DNA from: Gammaproteobacteria bacterium
GTDB taxonomy: Bacteria; Pseudomonadota; Gammaproteobacteria; Steroidobacterales; Steroidobacteraceae
NCBI GenBank assembly: GCA_021773365.1
Contig: JAJFKF010000012.1
Location: 1 to 33,796 of the forward strand
Direction of reading: 5' to 3'
Length of the DNA stretch: 33,796 nucleotides
The translations under genes were made by a program, and so were the position numbers. Below are positions 1 through 11,327 of the stretch, piece after piece. Below the pieces are notes generated by a model, which made no database searches, had not been told where the DNA came from, and worked only from the letters and a program-made list of their open reading frames with translations. Numbering within the stretch: the first letter of the stretch is position 1; the number at the start of each line of letters is the position of its first letter.

Positions 1-17
1 GATGGTTTTTCCCAAGG

Positions 18-86
18 CCCCCATGGATGGGGTCTTACTGCCGGTCCCCGCAAACCCCTCCCCGCCCCTCAGACCGGGTCCGGCAC
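18..86 (+). repeat. GC-rich terminal repeat, left copy
   Basis: This stretch lies upstream of metH and matches the reverse complement of the right-hand window end. About 33 bases from position 18 match with two substitutions, and weaker gapped similarity continues to the shared CGGCAC near 81-86. The outer edge contains a small hairpin, CCCCA-TGGA-TGGGG. No coding sequence is visible here. A dispersed intergenic repeat of REP type is the simplest reading, but the family is not one I can name. Confidence 0.7.
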
Positions 87-125
87 TGAATCTGACAACC
101 GACTACTGCTGACCAGAGAATCCAT

Positions 126-3866
<3,741 letters not shown>

Positions 3867-3913
3867 GGTGACGGGAATCGCGATTCGGCCGGATTGCAGC
3901 GCGCCACAGGCGG

Positions 3914-3942
3914 TTCTGAAATGGCGGGTGAACTTGTATATG
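3914..3942 (+). promoter_or_regulatory. possible sigma70-type promoter before the amidase gene
   Basis: TTCTGA at 3914-3919 and TATATG at 3937-3942 are separated by 17 bases and lie about 35 bases before ATG 3977. Matches to consensus are only 3/6 and 4/6, so this is a weak candidate. A perfect 12-bp palindrome, GAATCGCGATTC, lies just upstream at 3875-3886. Confidence 0.25.
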
Positions 3943-3976
3943 CTCGGTGAAACCGTCCGCATGGATCGATATTTTC

Positions 3977-4864
3977 ATGAGACCTTTCCCGATCGCCGGC
4001 ATCCAGATGCATGTCCGTTTCGGCCAGGACAACATTCCGATGATGCGGCACAAGCTGGATGTGCTGATGCTGCGGTTTCCCTCCGTGGAAATGGTGGTGT
4101 TCAGTGAGCTGGCCGCCTTTGGTCCCTCGATGGCGCATGCCCAGTCCCTGCCCGGGCCCGCTGAACAGCAGTTTTGTGAGATGGCGCGCCAGTACGGCGT
4201 GTGGCTGATTCCCGGCTCCCTTTTCGAGATGGCAGGCGATGTCGTGTACAACACGGCTTCAGTCATCAACCCGCGCGGGGAGGTCGTTGGACGGCATCGC
4301 AAGATGTTTCCATTTCTGCCGCATGAAACGGGTGTTACCGGTGGCAAGGATTTCCTGGTCTGGGACATCGAGGGGGTAGGCCGGTTCGGCGTTTCGATCT
4401 GCTACGACATGTGGTTTCCGGAGACCACTCGCACGCTGGCTGCCATGGGCGCGGAAGTCATTCTCCACCCGACCATGACCGATACCATAGATCGCGATGT
4501 GGAGCTGGCTATCTCGCGGGCGTCGGCGGCGATGAATCAATGTTTCTTCTTCGACGTCAACGGCGTGGGCGGCGGTGGCATCGGGCGCTCCGTTGTGGTG
4601 CGACCAACGGGGACGGTGGTGCACACGGCGGGTGACAGCGAGGAAATGTTTCCCATCGACGTTGATCTGAACGTGGTGCGCCGTTGCCGGGCCTCGGGCA
4701 TGTTTGGCCTCGGCCAGCCGTTGAAGAGTTTTCGCGACCGTAGCGTCGACTTCGCCCTGTATCGGCCGGACGGTCCGGGTCAAGCCTATCTCAACAGCCT
4801 GGGTCCGCTGGTCAAGCCGGGACGGCACCCCGCGGCAGCGCCACTACCGCCAAAGCTTTTGTGA
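3977..4864 (+). CDS. nitrilase-superfamily carbon-nitrogen hydrolase
   Basis: This is a cytoplasmic C-N hydrolase of about 295 residues, expected to cleave an amide or carbamoyl bond through a cysteine thioester. The Glu-Lys-Cys triad is visible as E44 (FSELAAFG), K109 (HRKMFPF) and C142 (ICYDMWFPE). ATG 3977 is chosen because the conserved beta strand (IAGIQM) follows directly; a GTG at 3947 would add ten residues, and neither has a good ribosome-binding site. The stop overlaps the next start (GTG 4861) by 4 bases, indicating translational coupling with the decarboxylase-like gene. N-carbamoylputrescine amidase would suit a decarboxylase neighbour, but omega-amidase or formamidase-type activity is equally possible from sequence alone. 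Confidence 0.85.
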   Translation: MRPFPIAGIQMHVRFGQDNIPMMRHKLDVLMLRFPSVEMVVFSELAAFGPSMAHAQSLPGPAEQQFCEMARQYGVWLIPGSLFEMAGDVVYNTASVINPRGEVVGRHRKMFPFLPHETGVTGGKDFLVWDIEGVGRFGVSICYDMWFPETTRTLAAMGAEVILHPTMTDTIDRDVELAISRASAAMNQCFFFDVNGVGGGGIGRSVVVRPTGTVVHTAGDSEEMFPIDVDLNVVRRCRASGMFGLGQPLKSFRDRSVDFALYRPDGPGQAYLNSLGPLVKPGRHPAAAPLPPKLL

Positions 4865-7593
4865 ATCAGAAGGTCTTCACGCCCACACCGGCAGTAAAGA
4901 CGCCACAGGCGCAGGGCCCGTCCCTGAGCGGCCACTACCTGTCCTCCCGACTGCGCTTCGACACCTGGAATCAGCTGAAGATTGCGGCGAGCCACCTGGC
5001 TGCCGGGCATGGCGATGCAGCGCGCCTGCGCCAGGAAGTGGGTCGGGGCATCGGGCTTCTGGAGCCGATCGAGAGCTACTGGGCGTTTCCAGGGCGGGTG
5101 ATCTTCGAGCAGGTGGTGCGTCTTTTCGACGACGGACATTACCACCGGCTGTCATACCTGGTTCAACGCATCGTGCGCGCGCTGACCAGTCGCTCATACC
5201 GCAAGCGCGGCCTGACGCTTGCCGATCTCGATGAGTCCGCTGACGATGGTGCGGAACCCGCGTCTCAATCCGGTGGACAGCGCGCCGGGATCATCGATCG
5301 TCCCTACTTCGAAGTGCTGGTGGTGGATGACACCAACTACGAGGGTGAGCAGGCGTTGCGCGAAGGTCTGGAGGCTGCGCGGCGGCCGGAGGACCCGTTT
5401 CAGTACGAAGTAGTGGTGGTGCCCAGTTTCGAAGACGCACTGATCGCCGTACTGATGAATTTCAATATTCAGGCGGTGGTGGTTCGCTACGGCATGCCAT
5501 TTCGCTCGCGCCACCAGCTGGAGGTGCTCAAGCACTGCCTGCATGGTCTGGATGAAGAACGGCTTGAGTCGCTGGATCCGACTGAACGCGCCACCATGCT
5601 GGGCAAACTGATTGCCGAGCAACGCCCCGAGCTGGATACCTACCTGGTCACGGATGTGTCGCTGGAGGATACGGCCGGTGAACGTACCTCAGCCTTCAGG
5701 CGGGTGTTCTACCAGCAGGAGGACTACCTGGAGTTGCATTTGAGTTTGCTGCGCGGCGTGCGCAGCCGCTTCAACACGCCCTTCTTCAAGGCGCTGCGCG
5801 AATACGCCGAGCAACCTACGGGCGTGTTCCACGCCATGCCTATCTCCCGCGGTAAGTCGATCATCAAGTCCAACTGGATCCAGGACATGGCCCGCTTCTA
5901 CGGCATGAATATCTTCCTGGCAGAAACCTCCGCCACCTCCGGTGGCCTGGACAGCCTGCTCGACCCTCACGGACCGATCAAGGAAGCGCAGGCGCTGATG
6001 GCGCGGGCTTTCGGTTCGCGCAAATCCTATTTCGTCACCAATGGCACCACTGCCGCCAACAAGATCGTCAGCCAGGCGCTGGTGCGTCCCGGTGATATCG
6101 TGCTTATCGACCGGGACTGTCACAAGTCGCATCACTATTCCATGGCGTTGACCGGCGCGCAGGTGGTGTACCTGGACGCCTATCCGCTGCATGACTATTC
6201 AATGTACGGCGCGGTGCCGCTGCAGGAAATCAGAAAGTCGCTGCTGGAGCTCAAGGCTGCGGGCAAGCTCGAGCGGGTGCGGCTGATCATCCTGACGAAC
6301 TGCACCTTCGACGGCATCGTCTATCACCCGCTGCGCGTCATGGAGCAATGTCTGGCCATCAAGCCCGACCTGCTCTTTCTGTGGGACGAAGCCTGGTTTG
6401 CCTTCGCGCGCTTCGCGCCGACCTATCGCCGGCGCACCGCCATGTATGCGGCGAAGTTCCTGCAGGAAAAATATCGCAGTGCTGAATATGCAGAGGAGTT
6501 CGCCCGCTCAACGGACAAGTCCCTGCTGCCGGACCCCGCACAGGTCAGGGTCAGGGTCTACGCCACCCAGTCCACGCACAAGACACTGACTTCTCTGCGC
6601 CAGGGCTCGATGATTCATGTCCATGATCAGGACTTCCAGAGGGTAGAGGGCGCCTTCCGTGACGCCTATATGACCCATACTTCAACGTCGCCGAATTACC
6701 AGATTCTCGCCAGCCTGGACATCGGTCGGCGGCAGGTGGAGCTGGAAGGTTTCGAACTGGTGGGCAAGCAGATCGAAATGGCCTTTACGCTGCGCGAGCA
6801 GATCAAACTGCACCCGCTGCTGGCCAAGTGGTTCGGGTTTCTTACCATGAGGCAGATGATCCCGGCACAGTTCCGCCCCTCGGGTATGGAAATGTACTAC
6901 AACCCGGAGCTCGGCTGGTCGGCGATGCTGGATGCCTGGGAGAATGACGAATTCGTTCTGGACCCGACCCGTCTGACCCTGTACATCGGCAAAACCGGAG
7001 TGGATGGCGATACCTTCAAGAAGAAGTATCTGATGGATCGCCACGGTATCCAGGTGAACAAGACCACCATGAACAGCGTTTTGTTCATGACCAACATCGG
7101 TACCACGCGCAGTTCGGTAGCGCATCTGATTGATGCGCTCGTGGATCTGGCCAACGAATTCGAACAGGAGCTGGAGGACGCCAGTCCCTCGCGGCAGCGC
7201 GCCCGGGCGCGGGCGCTGCAGCGGGTGACCGCGCAGCTGCCGCCATTGCCGGACTTCAGTCGTTTCCATAAGCGCTTCCGCGATGGCGACGCCACCCCCG
7301 AAGGCGATATCCGCAGCGCCTATTTTCTCGGCACCGATGAGGACAATTGCGAGTACTTCCGCATCGATGAGGACGACATCGACCTCGCCATGCGGGGTGG
7401 CCGGGAGTTGGTCGCGGCCAGTTTTCTCACTCCCTATCCACCCGGCTTTCCGGTGCTGGTGCCCGGCCAGATCGTCAGCCGCGAGATTCTGCAGTACCTG
7501 CGAGCACTTGATACCAAGGAAATTCACGGCTATCAGGCCGATCTTGGCATCCGCGTGTTCCAAGCCGCCGCCCTGGAGGGAATGAACCCATGA
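4861..7593 (+). CDS. PLP-dependent Orn/Lys/Arg decarboxylase-like protein, long form
   Basis: This fold-type I PLP enzyme of 910 residues resembles bacterial basic amino-acid decarboxylases, which convert Arg, Lys or Orn to the amine and CO2. A receiver-like wing domain begins near residue 148 (EVLVVDD). The PLP domain spans about 310-720, with D509 in FLWDEAW (pyridine nitrogen) and the Schiff-base lysine K574 in STHKTL. The C-terminal decarboxylase domain contains LTPYPPGFPVLVPG. Inducible E. coli enzymes are about 710-760 residues, so about 140 N-terminal residues and some inserts are extra. The start is GTG, overlapping the amidase stop. The stop overlaps the ATP-grasp start by 4 bases (ATGA). 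The substrate cannot be read from the sequence, and an aminotransferase-like role is a less likely alternative. Confidence 0.88.
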   Translation: MNQKVFTPTPAVKTPQAQGPSLSGHYLSSRLRFDTWNQLKIAASHLAAGHGDAARLRQEVGRGIGLLEPIESYWAFPGRVIFEQVVRLFDDGHYHRLSYLVQRIVRALTSRSYRKRGLTLADLDESADDGAEPASQSGGQRAGIIDRPYFEVLVVDDTNYEGEQALREGLEAARRPEDPFQYEVVVVPSFEDALIAVLMNFNIQAVVVRYGMPFRSRHQLEVLKHCLHGLDEERLESLDPTERATMLGKLIAEQRPELDTYLVTDVSLEDTAGERTSAFRRVFYQQEDYLELHLSLLRGVRSRFNTPFFKALREYAEQPTGVFHAMPISRGKSIIKSNWIQDMARFYGMNIFLAETSATSGGLDSLLDPHGPIKEAQALMARAFGSRKSYFVTNGTTAANKIVSQALVRPGDIVLIDRDCHKSHHYSMALTGAQVVYLDAYPLHDYSMYGAVPLQEIRKSLLELKAAGKLERVRLIILTNCTFDGIVYHPLRVMEQCLAIKPDLLFLWDEAWFAFARFAPTYRRRTAMYAAKFLQEKYRSAEYAEEFARSTDKSLLPDPAQVRVRVYATQSTHKTLTSLRQGSMIHVHDQDFQRVEGAFRDAYMTHTSTSPNYQILASLDIGRRQVELEGFELVGKQIEMAFTLREQIKLHPLLAKWFGFLTMRQMIPAQFRPSGMEMYYNPELGWSAMLDAWENDEFVLDPTRLTLYIGKTGVDGDTFKKKYLMDRHGIQVNKTTMNSVLFMTNIGTTRSSVAHLIDALVDLANEFEQELEDASPSRQRARARALQRVTAQLPPLPDFSRFHKRFRDGDATPEGDIRSAYFLGTDEDNCEYFRIDEDDIDLAMRGGRELVAASFLTPYPPGFPVLVPGQIVSREILQYLRALDTKEIHGYQADLGIRVFQAAALEGMNP

Positions 7594-9068
7594 AGAAGAA
7601 ACTCAACGGCATTTCCGATATCCGCCGCTTCTTTCACCGCAACCAGACGCCCATCTATTTCATCAGCGCCACCAACTTCAACTTGCTGGGCATCGACGAG
7701 TGGGTGCGGGACTTCCGCCATATCTCCCATATCAACTGTTTCGACAGCCGCCATCCCAATACCTTCGTGCCCACGGAGATTCCGCACGCGGAGTTCACCA
7801 GCATCGAGGACATCAACAATTACCTGCTGCAGCACAAGGAAGTCATCGACTTCATGCGCCGACGCGCCAAGGCGCAGGGCAGCGACACGCTGGGCAAGGC
7901 GGTATTCTTGATGTTCGACGAGAAGACCGAGGCGCTGTGCAATGAGCTTGGTCTCGAGGTGTGGTTTCCGCCGGCCGGCCTGCGCAGCCGCGTGGACAAC
8001 AAGATCGAGACCGTGCGCATCGGCGACCGCGCCGGCGTGCCCAGCGTGCCGAACCGACTGGCGCCAGTGAAGACGTGGGCGGACCTGGAGCCGATCATGC
8101 GAGAACTGGGCGGCGAAGTGGTCGTACAAACCGCCTTTGGCGATTCAGGCCACACCACATTTTTCATCGCCAACCGACAGGGCTATGACAAACATGCCGA
8201 GGAAATCGCTGCCGACCCTGAAGTCAAAGTGATGAAGCGGATTCGCTGCCGCGGTTCGGCGCTGGAGGCCTGCACCACAAAACAGGGCACCATTGTCGGT
8301 CCGCTGATGACCGAGCTGGTGGGGTTCGGTGAGCTGACGCCCTACAAGGGGGGCTGGTGTGGCAACGAGGTCTTCGCTGATGCGTTTACGCCGCAGCTGC
8401 GCGAACAGGCGGTCAGGTACACCTTTGCCTTTGGTGAACAGCTACGCAAGGAAGGTTATCGCGGCTACTTTGAGCTGGATTTTCTCATTGACATGGACGG
8501 CAACCAGCTCTATCTCGGCGAGTTGAATCCTCGCATCACCGGCGCCAGCAGCATTACCAATCATGCGGCCTTCGCCCATGCGGATGCACCGCTGTTTTTG
8601 TTCCATCTGCTTGAGTTCTCCGGGGTGGATTTCGAATTCGATGTCGACGCGCTGAACGCACGCTGGGCTGATCCGGAAAATATCGATGAATGGAGCCAGC
8701 TGGTGATCAAGCATGTTGATGACTCGGTGGATCAGATTGCCGCAGCGCCGGAATCGGGTATCTGGCGCCTGAAAGCCGACAATTCGCTTGAGTACGCGCG
8801 CTTTGACTATCATCGGCGCGCCGTGGAAACAGAGAACGAGGGATTCTGGCTGCGCATCAGTGGTCCGGGCGACTATCGCTACGAGGGCGCTGATCTCGGC
8901 ATTCTCATTACGCGCGGCCGGTTGATGACGGAGGATTTTGAGCTCACCGACCGCGCCCGGTCGTTTATCAGCGGACTGCGTGGCGCCTATCAGGGCAAGC
9001 CGCTGGCGCCCGCGGGCCAGGAGCAGGCGCCGGTCGCGCTGGAGGCGGGAGCATTCAAGATCCTGTAG
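7590..9068 (+). CDS. ATP-grasp ligase (biotin-carboxylase-like)
   Basis: This 492-residue ATP-grasp enzyme should activate a carboxylate as an acyl phosphate and join it to an amine or other nucleophile. The metal and ATP site is visible as E295/D297 in ELDFLID, followed by E311, N313 and R315 in GELNPRITGASS, the pattern shared with biotin carboxylase and D-Ala-D-Ala ligase families. An N-terminal Rossmann-like region (about 15-120) and a C-terminal extension (about 370-492) lie outside the grasp core. ATG 7590 has a strong GGAGGG site at 7575-7580 and overlaps the upstream stop. No biotin carboxyl carrier or carboxyltransferase gene lies nearby, so true biotin carboxylase activity is unlikely. 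Its position between a decarboxylase and a C45 enzyme suggests amide or peptide ligation. Confidence 0.85.
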   Translation: MKKKLNGISDIRRFFHRNQTPIYFISATNFNLLGIDEWVRDFRHISHINCFDSRHPNTFVPTEIPHAEFTSIEDINNYLLQHKEVIDFMRRRAKAQGSDTLGKAVFLMFDEKTEALCNELGLEVWFPPAGLRSRVDNKIETVRIGDRAGVPSVPNRLAPVKTWADLEPIMRELGGEVVVQTAFGDSGHTTFFIANRQGYDKHAEEIAADPEVKVMKRIRCRGSALEACTTKQGTIVGPLMTELVGFGELTPYKGGWCGNEVFADAFTPQLREQAVRYTFAFGEQLRKEGYRGYFELDFLIDMDGNQLYLGELNPRITGASSITNHAAFAHADAPLFLFHLLEFSGVDFEFDVDALNARWADPENIDEWSQLVIKHVDDSVDQIAAAPESGIWRLKADNSLEYARFDYHRRAVETENEGFWLRISGPGDYRYEGADLGILITRGRLMTEDFELTDRARSFISGLRGAYQGKPLAPAGQEQAPVALEAGAFKIL

Positions 9069-9091
9069 GGCACGCAGGCGGGCACACCTGA

Positions 9092-10084
9092 ATGCAAATC
9101 CTCTTTGAGGCATTGAGCGAGCCGCAGCCCGGTCCCAAGTGGAAGCAGCGGTTTCATGTCCTGTGGCCGCACTACCGGCGCTGGTATCTGGCCGAAGGCA
9201 TCGAGCGGCGGCCCACCTACCTGCAGTGCGAGCGCGCCCTGCGTGCGCACATGCCCGAACTGCTGCCCACCTGGCAGCGGTTAACCGAACTGGCAGGCGG
9301 CGGCGATCTCGAGGCCAGATTCCTCAGTCTGTACTGCCCGCCACCCTATCTCAGTGGTTGCTCGCAGGCGGTGTGGCTGCGTGGCGAGCCGCTGCTGGTG
9401 CGTAACTATGACTACAGTCCGCATCTGTTCGAGAAACTGATCTGGCATACCCGCTGGAATGATCGCGATGTGCTGGCCACAACTGATTGTCTGATCGGCG
9501 TCCTGGATGGCGTCAATGATGCGGGCCTGGCAGTGTCGTTGAATTTCGGCGGCCTGAACCAGGTGGGTGTCGGCTTCGGTGCGCCCATGGTGCTGCGCTA
9601 TCTGCTGGAGTTCTGCACCACTGTCGCCGAAGCCTCGCGGGTCCTGCGCCGCGTCCCGATGCACATGGCTTACAACATCCTGGTGCTGGATCGCAGCGGC
9701 AATTACATCACGGCCTACACCCGCCCCGACGGACCCACCCTGCTGCGGCGTATTCCAGCTTCCACCAATCACCAGGACCGGATTGCCTGGGCGCGTCACG
9801 CGGCAGCCACGGCCACGCTGCAGCGTGAGCGGCGGCTGTACGAATTGCTCGGCCGGCACGACCTGGACGCCGCGGCGTTCGTGGATGACTTTCTCAGGCC
9901 GCCCCTGCTGCAGACCCAGTATGCCAAGGGCTACGGAACGCTCTACACCGCCATCTATCGACCGGGAAGCGGCGAGGTGCAGTACCGTTGGCCCGGGCAG
10001 GAACTGTCATTGAGCCTGAGCGAGAACGTGGACCGGCAATTGATTGTTACTTCGTCCGAGGCAGACAGCGCTGTTGCGCCATAG
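9092..10084 (+). CDS. C45-family acyltransferase/hydrolase (Ntn-hydrolase-like)
   Basis: This 330-residue protein resembles acyl-CoA:6-aminopenicillanate acyltransferase and related autoprocessing Ntn hydrolases. The family mark is a Cys that becomes the N-terminal nucleophile after self-cleavage, here C90 in SGCSQAVW. The conserved RNYDY follows about 15 residues later, with GVNDAGLAVSLN further on. These enzymes hydrolyse or transfer acyl groups on amides. No signal peptide is evident, so it is probably cytoplasmic. It starts 24 bases after the ATP-grasp stop, with no strong ribosome-binding site, and ends the four-gene run; the next gene is convergent. Its likely job is to acylate or deacylate the product of the ligase, but that is inferred from context. 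Confidence 0.85.
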   Translation: MQILFEALSEPQPGPKWKQRFHVLWPHYRRWYLAEGIERRPTYLQCERALRAHMPELLPTWQRLTELAGGGDLEARFLSLYCPPPYLSGCSQAVWLRGEPLLVRNYDYSPHLFEKLIWHTRWNDRDVLATTDCLIGVLDGVNDAGLAVSLNFGGLNQVGVGFGAPMVLRYLLEFCTTVAEASRVLRRVPMHMAYNILVLDRSGNYITAYTRPDGPTLLRRIPASTNHQDRIAWARHAAATATLQRERRLYELLGRHDLDAAAFVDDFLRPPLLQTQYAKGYGTLYTAIYRPGSGEVQYRWPGQELSLSLSENVDRQLIVTSSEADSAVAP

Positions 10085-10137
10085 ACGGGATCATTGTTGA
10101 CACCCATGGCGCACCTCGGCTGACACGCCGGGCCACG

Positions 10138-10172
10138 TCCGGATCGGGTTACCGGGTTACCGATAATCCGGA
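10138..10172. terminator. possible hairpin at convergent gene ends
   Basis: A 7-bp inverted repeat, TCCGGAT at 10138-10144 and ATCCGGA at 10166-10172, encloses a tandem duplication of CGGGTTAC (10145-10160). The tandem repeat covers the stop codon of the minus-strand oxidoreductase. There is no T-run, so terminator function is only a guess from its location. Confidence 0.25.
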
Positions 10173-10906
10173 TTGGCGAAATCAAAGCGGCAGCCCGCGT
10201 CCCATTCCGCGCGCTGGTTGCCGTGGGCGGGTATGCCGCCGGCGCTCTTGATCATGCGCGCCAGGTGCATGAGGTTCCAGGTCATGAAAGTGGTATTGCG
10301 GTTGGTGAAGTCATTCTCCGGGCCACCCGATCCCTTGTCCATGTAGGACGGTCCCGGTCCGGCCTCGCCCACCCATGCTGCATCCGCCTGCGGTGGAATG
10401 GCATAGCCCAGGTGCTGCAGTGAATACAGCATGTTCATGGCGCAATGTTTGGCGCCGTCCTCGTTGCCGGTGATCAGGCAGCCGCCGACGCGGCCGTAGT
10501 AGGCATACTGGCCATGGGCATTGAGCTGCGAGGAGGCGGCATACAGACGCTCGATCACCTTGGTGCACACCGACGACTTCTCGCCCAGCCAGATGGGCGA
10601 AGTCAGCACCAGGATGTCTGCCGCCATCACCCTGCGCAGGATGTCCGGCCATTCATCGCGCTCCCAGCCGTGTTCGGTCATGTCCGGCCACACGCCATAG
10701 GCAATCTCGTGATCCACCGGCCGCAGCACCTCAACGGCTAAACCGTTCTTCTCCATGATGGCCCTGGAAATGTCGATCAGCCCCTGGGTGTGTGACTGCT
10801 CGGGTGAGCGTTTCAGGGTGCAATTGAGAAAGAGCGCCCGCAGGCCGGAAAAATCCCATTGGTTGGATTCGCATAACTGCAGCTGTTTCTCAGTCAGAAC
10901 CGCCAT
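10157..10906 (-). CDS. flavodoxin-fold NAD(P)H-dependent oxidoreductase
   Basis: This 249-residue protein belongs to the FMN-dependent NADPH reductase/flavodoxin-like family. The core is recognisable as LRALFLNCTLKRSPEQSHT (phosphate-binding loop), ADILVLTSPIWLGEKSSVCTKVIERL (flavin-contacting loop) and GGCLITGNEDGAKHCAMNML. Family members reduce flavins, quinones or metals; the substrate is not evident. ATG 10906 is chosen because AGGAGA lies 6-7 bases upstream on the minus strand and the protein then has normal length. The reading frame stays open for a further 100 codons upstream, and that segment encodes an unrelated antiporter remnant. The gene is convergent with the C45 gene and divergent from the next operon. 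Confidence 0.85.
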   Translation of the reverse strand: MAVLTEKQLQLCESNQWDFSGLRALFLNCTLKRSPEQSHTQGLIDISRAIMEKNGLAVEVLRPVDHEIAYGVWPDMTEHGWERDEWPDILRRVMAADILVLTSPIWLGEKSSVCTKVIERLYAASSQLNAHGQYAYYGRVGGCLITGNEDGAKHCAMNMLYSLQHLGYAIPPQADAAWVGEAGPGPSYMDKGSGGPENDFTNRNTTFMTWNLMHLARMIKSAGGIPAHGNQRAEWDAGCRFDFANPDYR

Positions 10907-11029
10907 GATCGTCTCCTGTCTGTTCTCGTCTGAAGGAAGCCGGGGCATTGCAATGTTCTCCGCGCCGTCGCGCATGTCCTGCATTCTGGCGCCGTACCGG
11001 CTTGCTGCCGGTACCCGGCAGCCGGATAC

Positions 11030-11176
11030 CACGGCCTGCCCCAGGGCGGCATCCGTGAGCACCAGGATCAGCGTGATCTCGGCCAGCATGTGCAGGACGG
11101 AGTTGTCGATTGGCATGGAGACCAGCCCGAATGCCGCCAGCGCCAGGGCGATGGTCAGGAGGGAAGCGGGATTCAT
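11030..11176 (-). pseudogene. remnant of a cation/proton antiporter N-terminus
   Basis: Reading from ATG 11176 on the minus strand, the translation begins MNPASLLTIALALAAFGLVS and shortly afterwards gives IDNSVLHMLAEITLILVL. These resemble the first and second hydrophobic segments of CPA1/NhaP-type antiporters, where the second normally reads like LAEVTLVLVLFTDA. The connecting stretch is missing about 25 residues, and no antiporter-like sequence follows. The frame runs uninterrupted into the oxidoreductase gene. I read this as a deletion remnant rather than a functional gene. Recognition is from memory of the family. The rest of 10907-11327 shows no other gene. Confidence 0.5.
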
Positions 11177-11287
11177 GCGCGATTTCCGGTCCTGCGGCGC
11201 CACAGCCAATGGCCGTCGCGATGCTGCATGCTACCACTGGATGGGCTAGCCTCAGGATTCATCACCCATCCCCCCAATAGAAGTCGG

Positions 11288-11316
11288 TTGTAGCCCGTCC
11301 GGCGCTTTGCTATCTA
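11288..11316 (+). promoter_or_regulatory. possible promoter of the peptide-utilisation operon
   Basis: TTGTAG (11288-11293) and TATCTA (11311-11316) have a 17-base spacer and lie immediately upstream of the first gene of the run. Each matches the sigma70 consensus at about 3 of 6 positions, so support is mainly positional. Confidence 0.25.
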
Positions 11317-11327
11317 ATTCGGAAGCA

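Noticed and set aside
1-125. Possible cobalamin or SAM-type riboswitch before metH
   Set aside because: No conserved B12-box or SAM core was seen, and the space is largely taken by the terminal repeat.
3875-3886. Perfect 12-bp palindrome GAATCGCGATTC after metH
   Set aside because: It has no loop and no T-run, so it cannot be supported as a terminator; an operator is possible but nothing else supports it.
7590-9068. Biotin carboxylase subunit of acetyl-CoA carboxylase
   Set aside because: Only the ATP-grasp pattern is shared; no biotin carrier or carboxyltransferase is linked and the N-terminal region differs.
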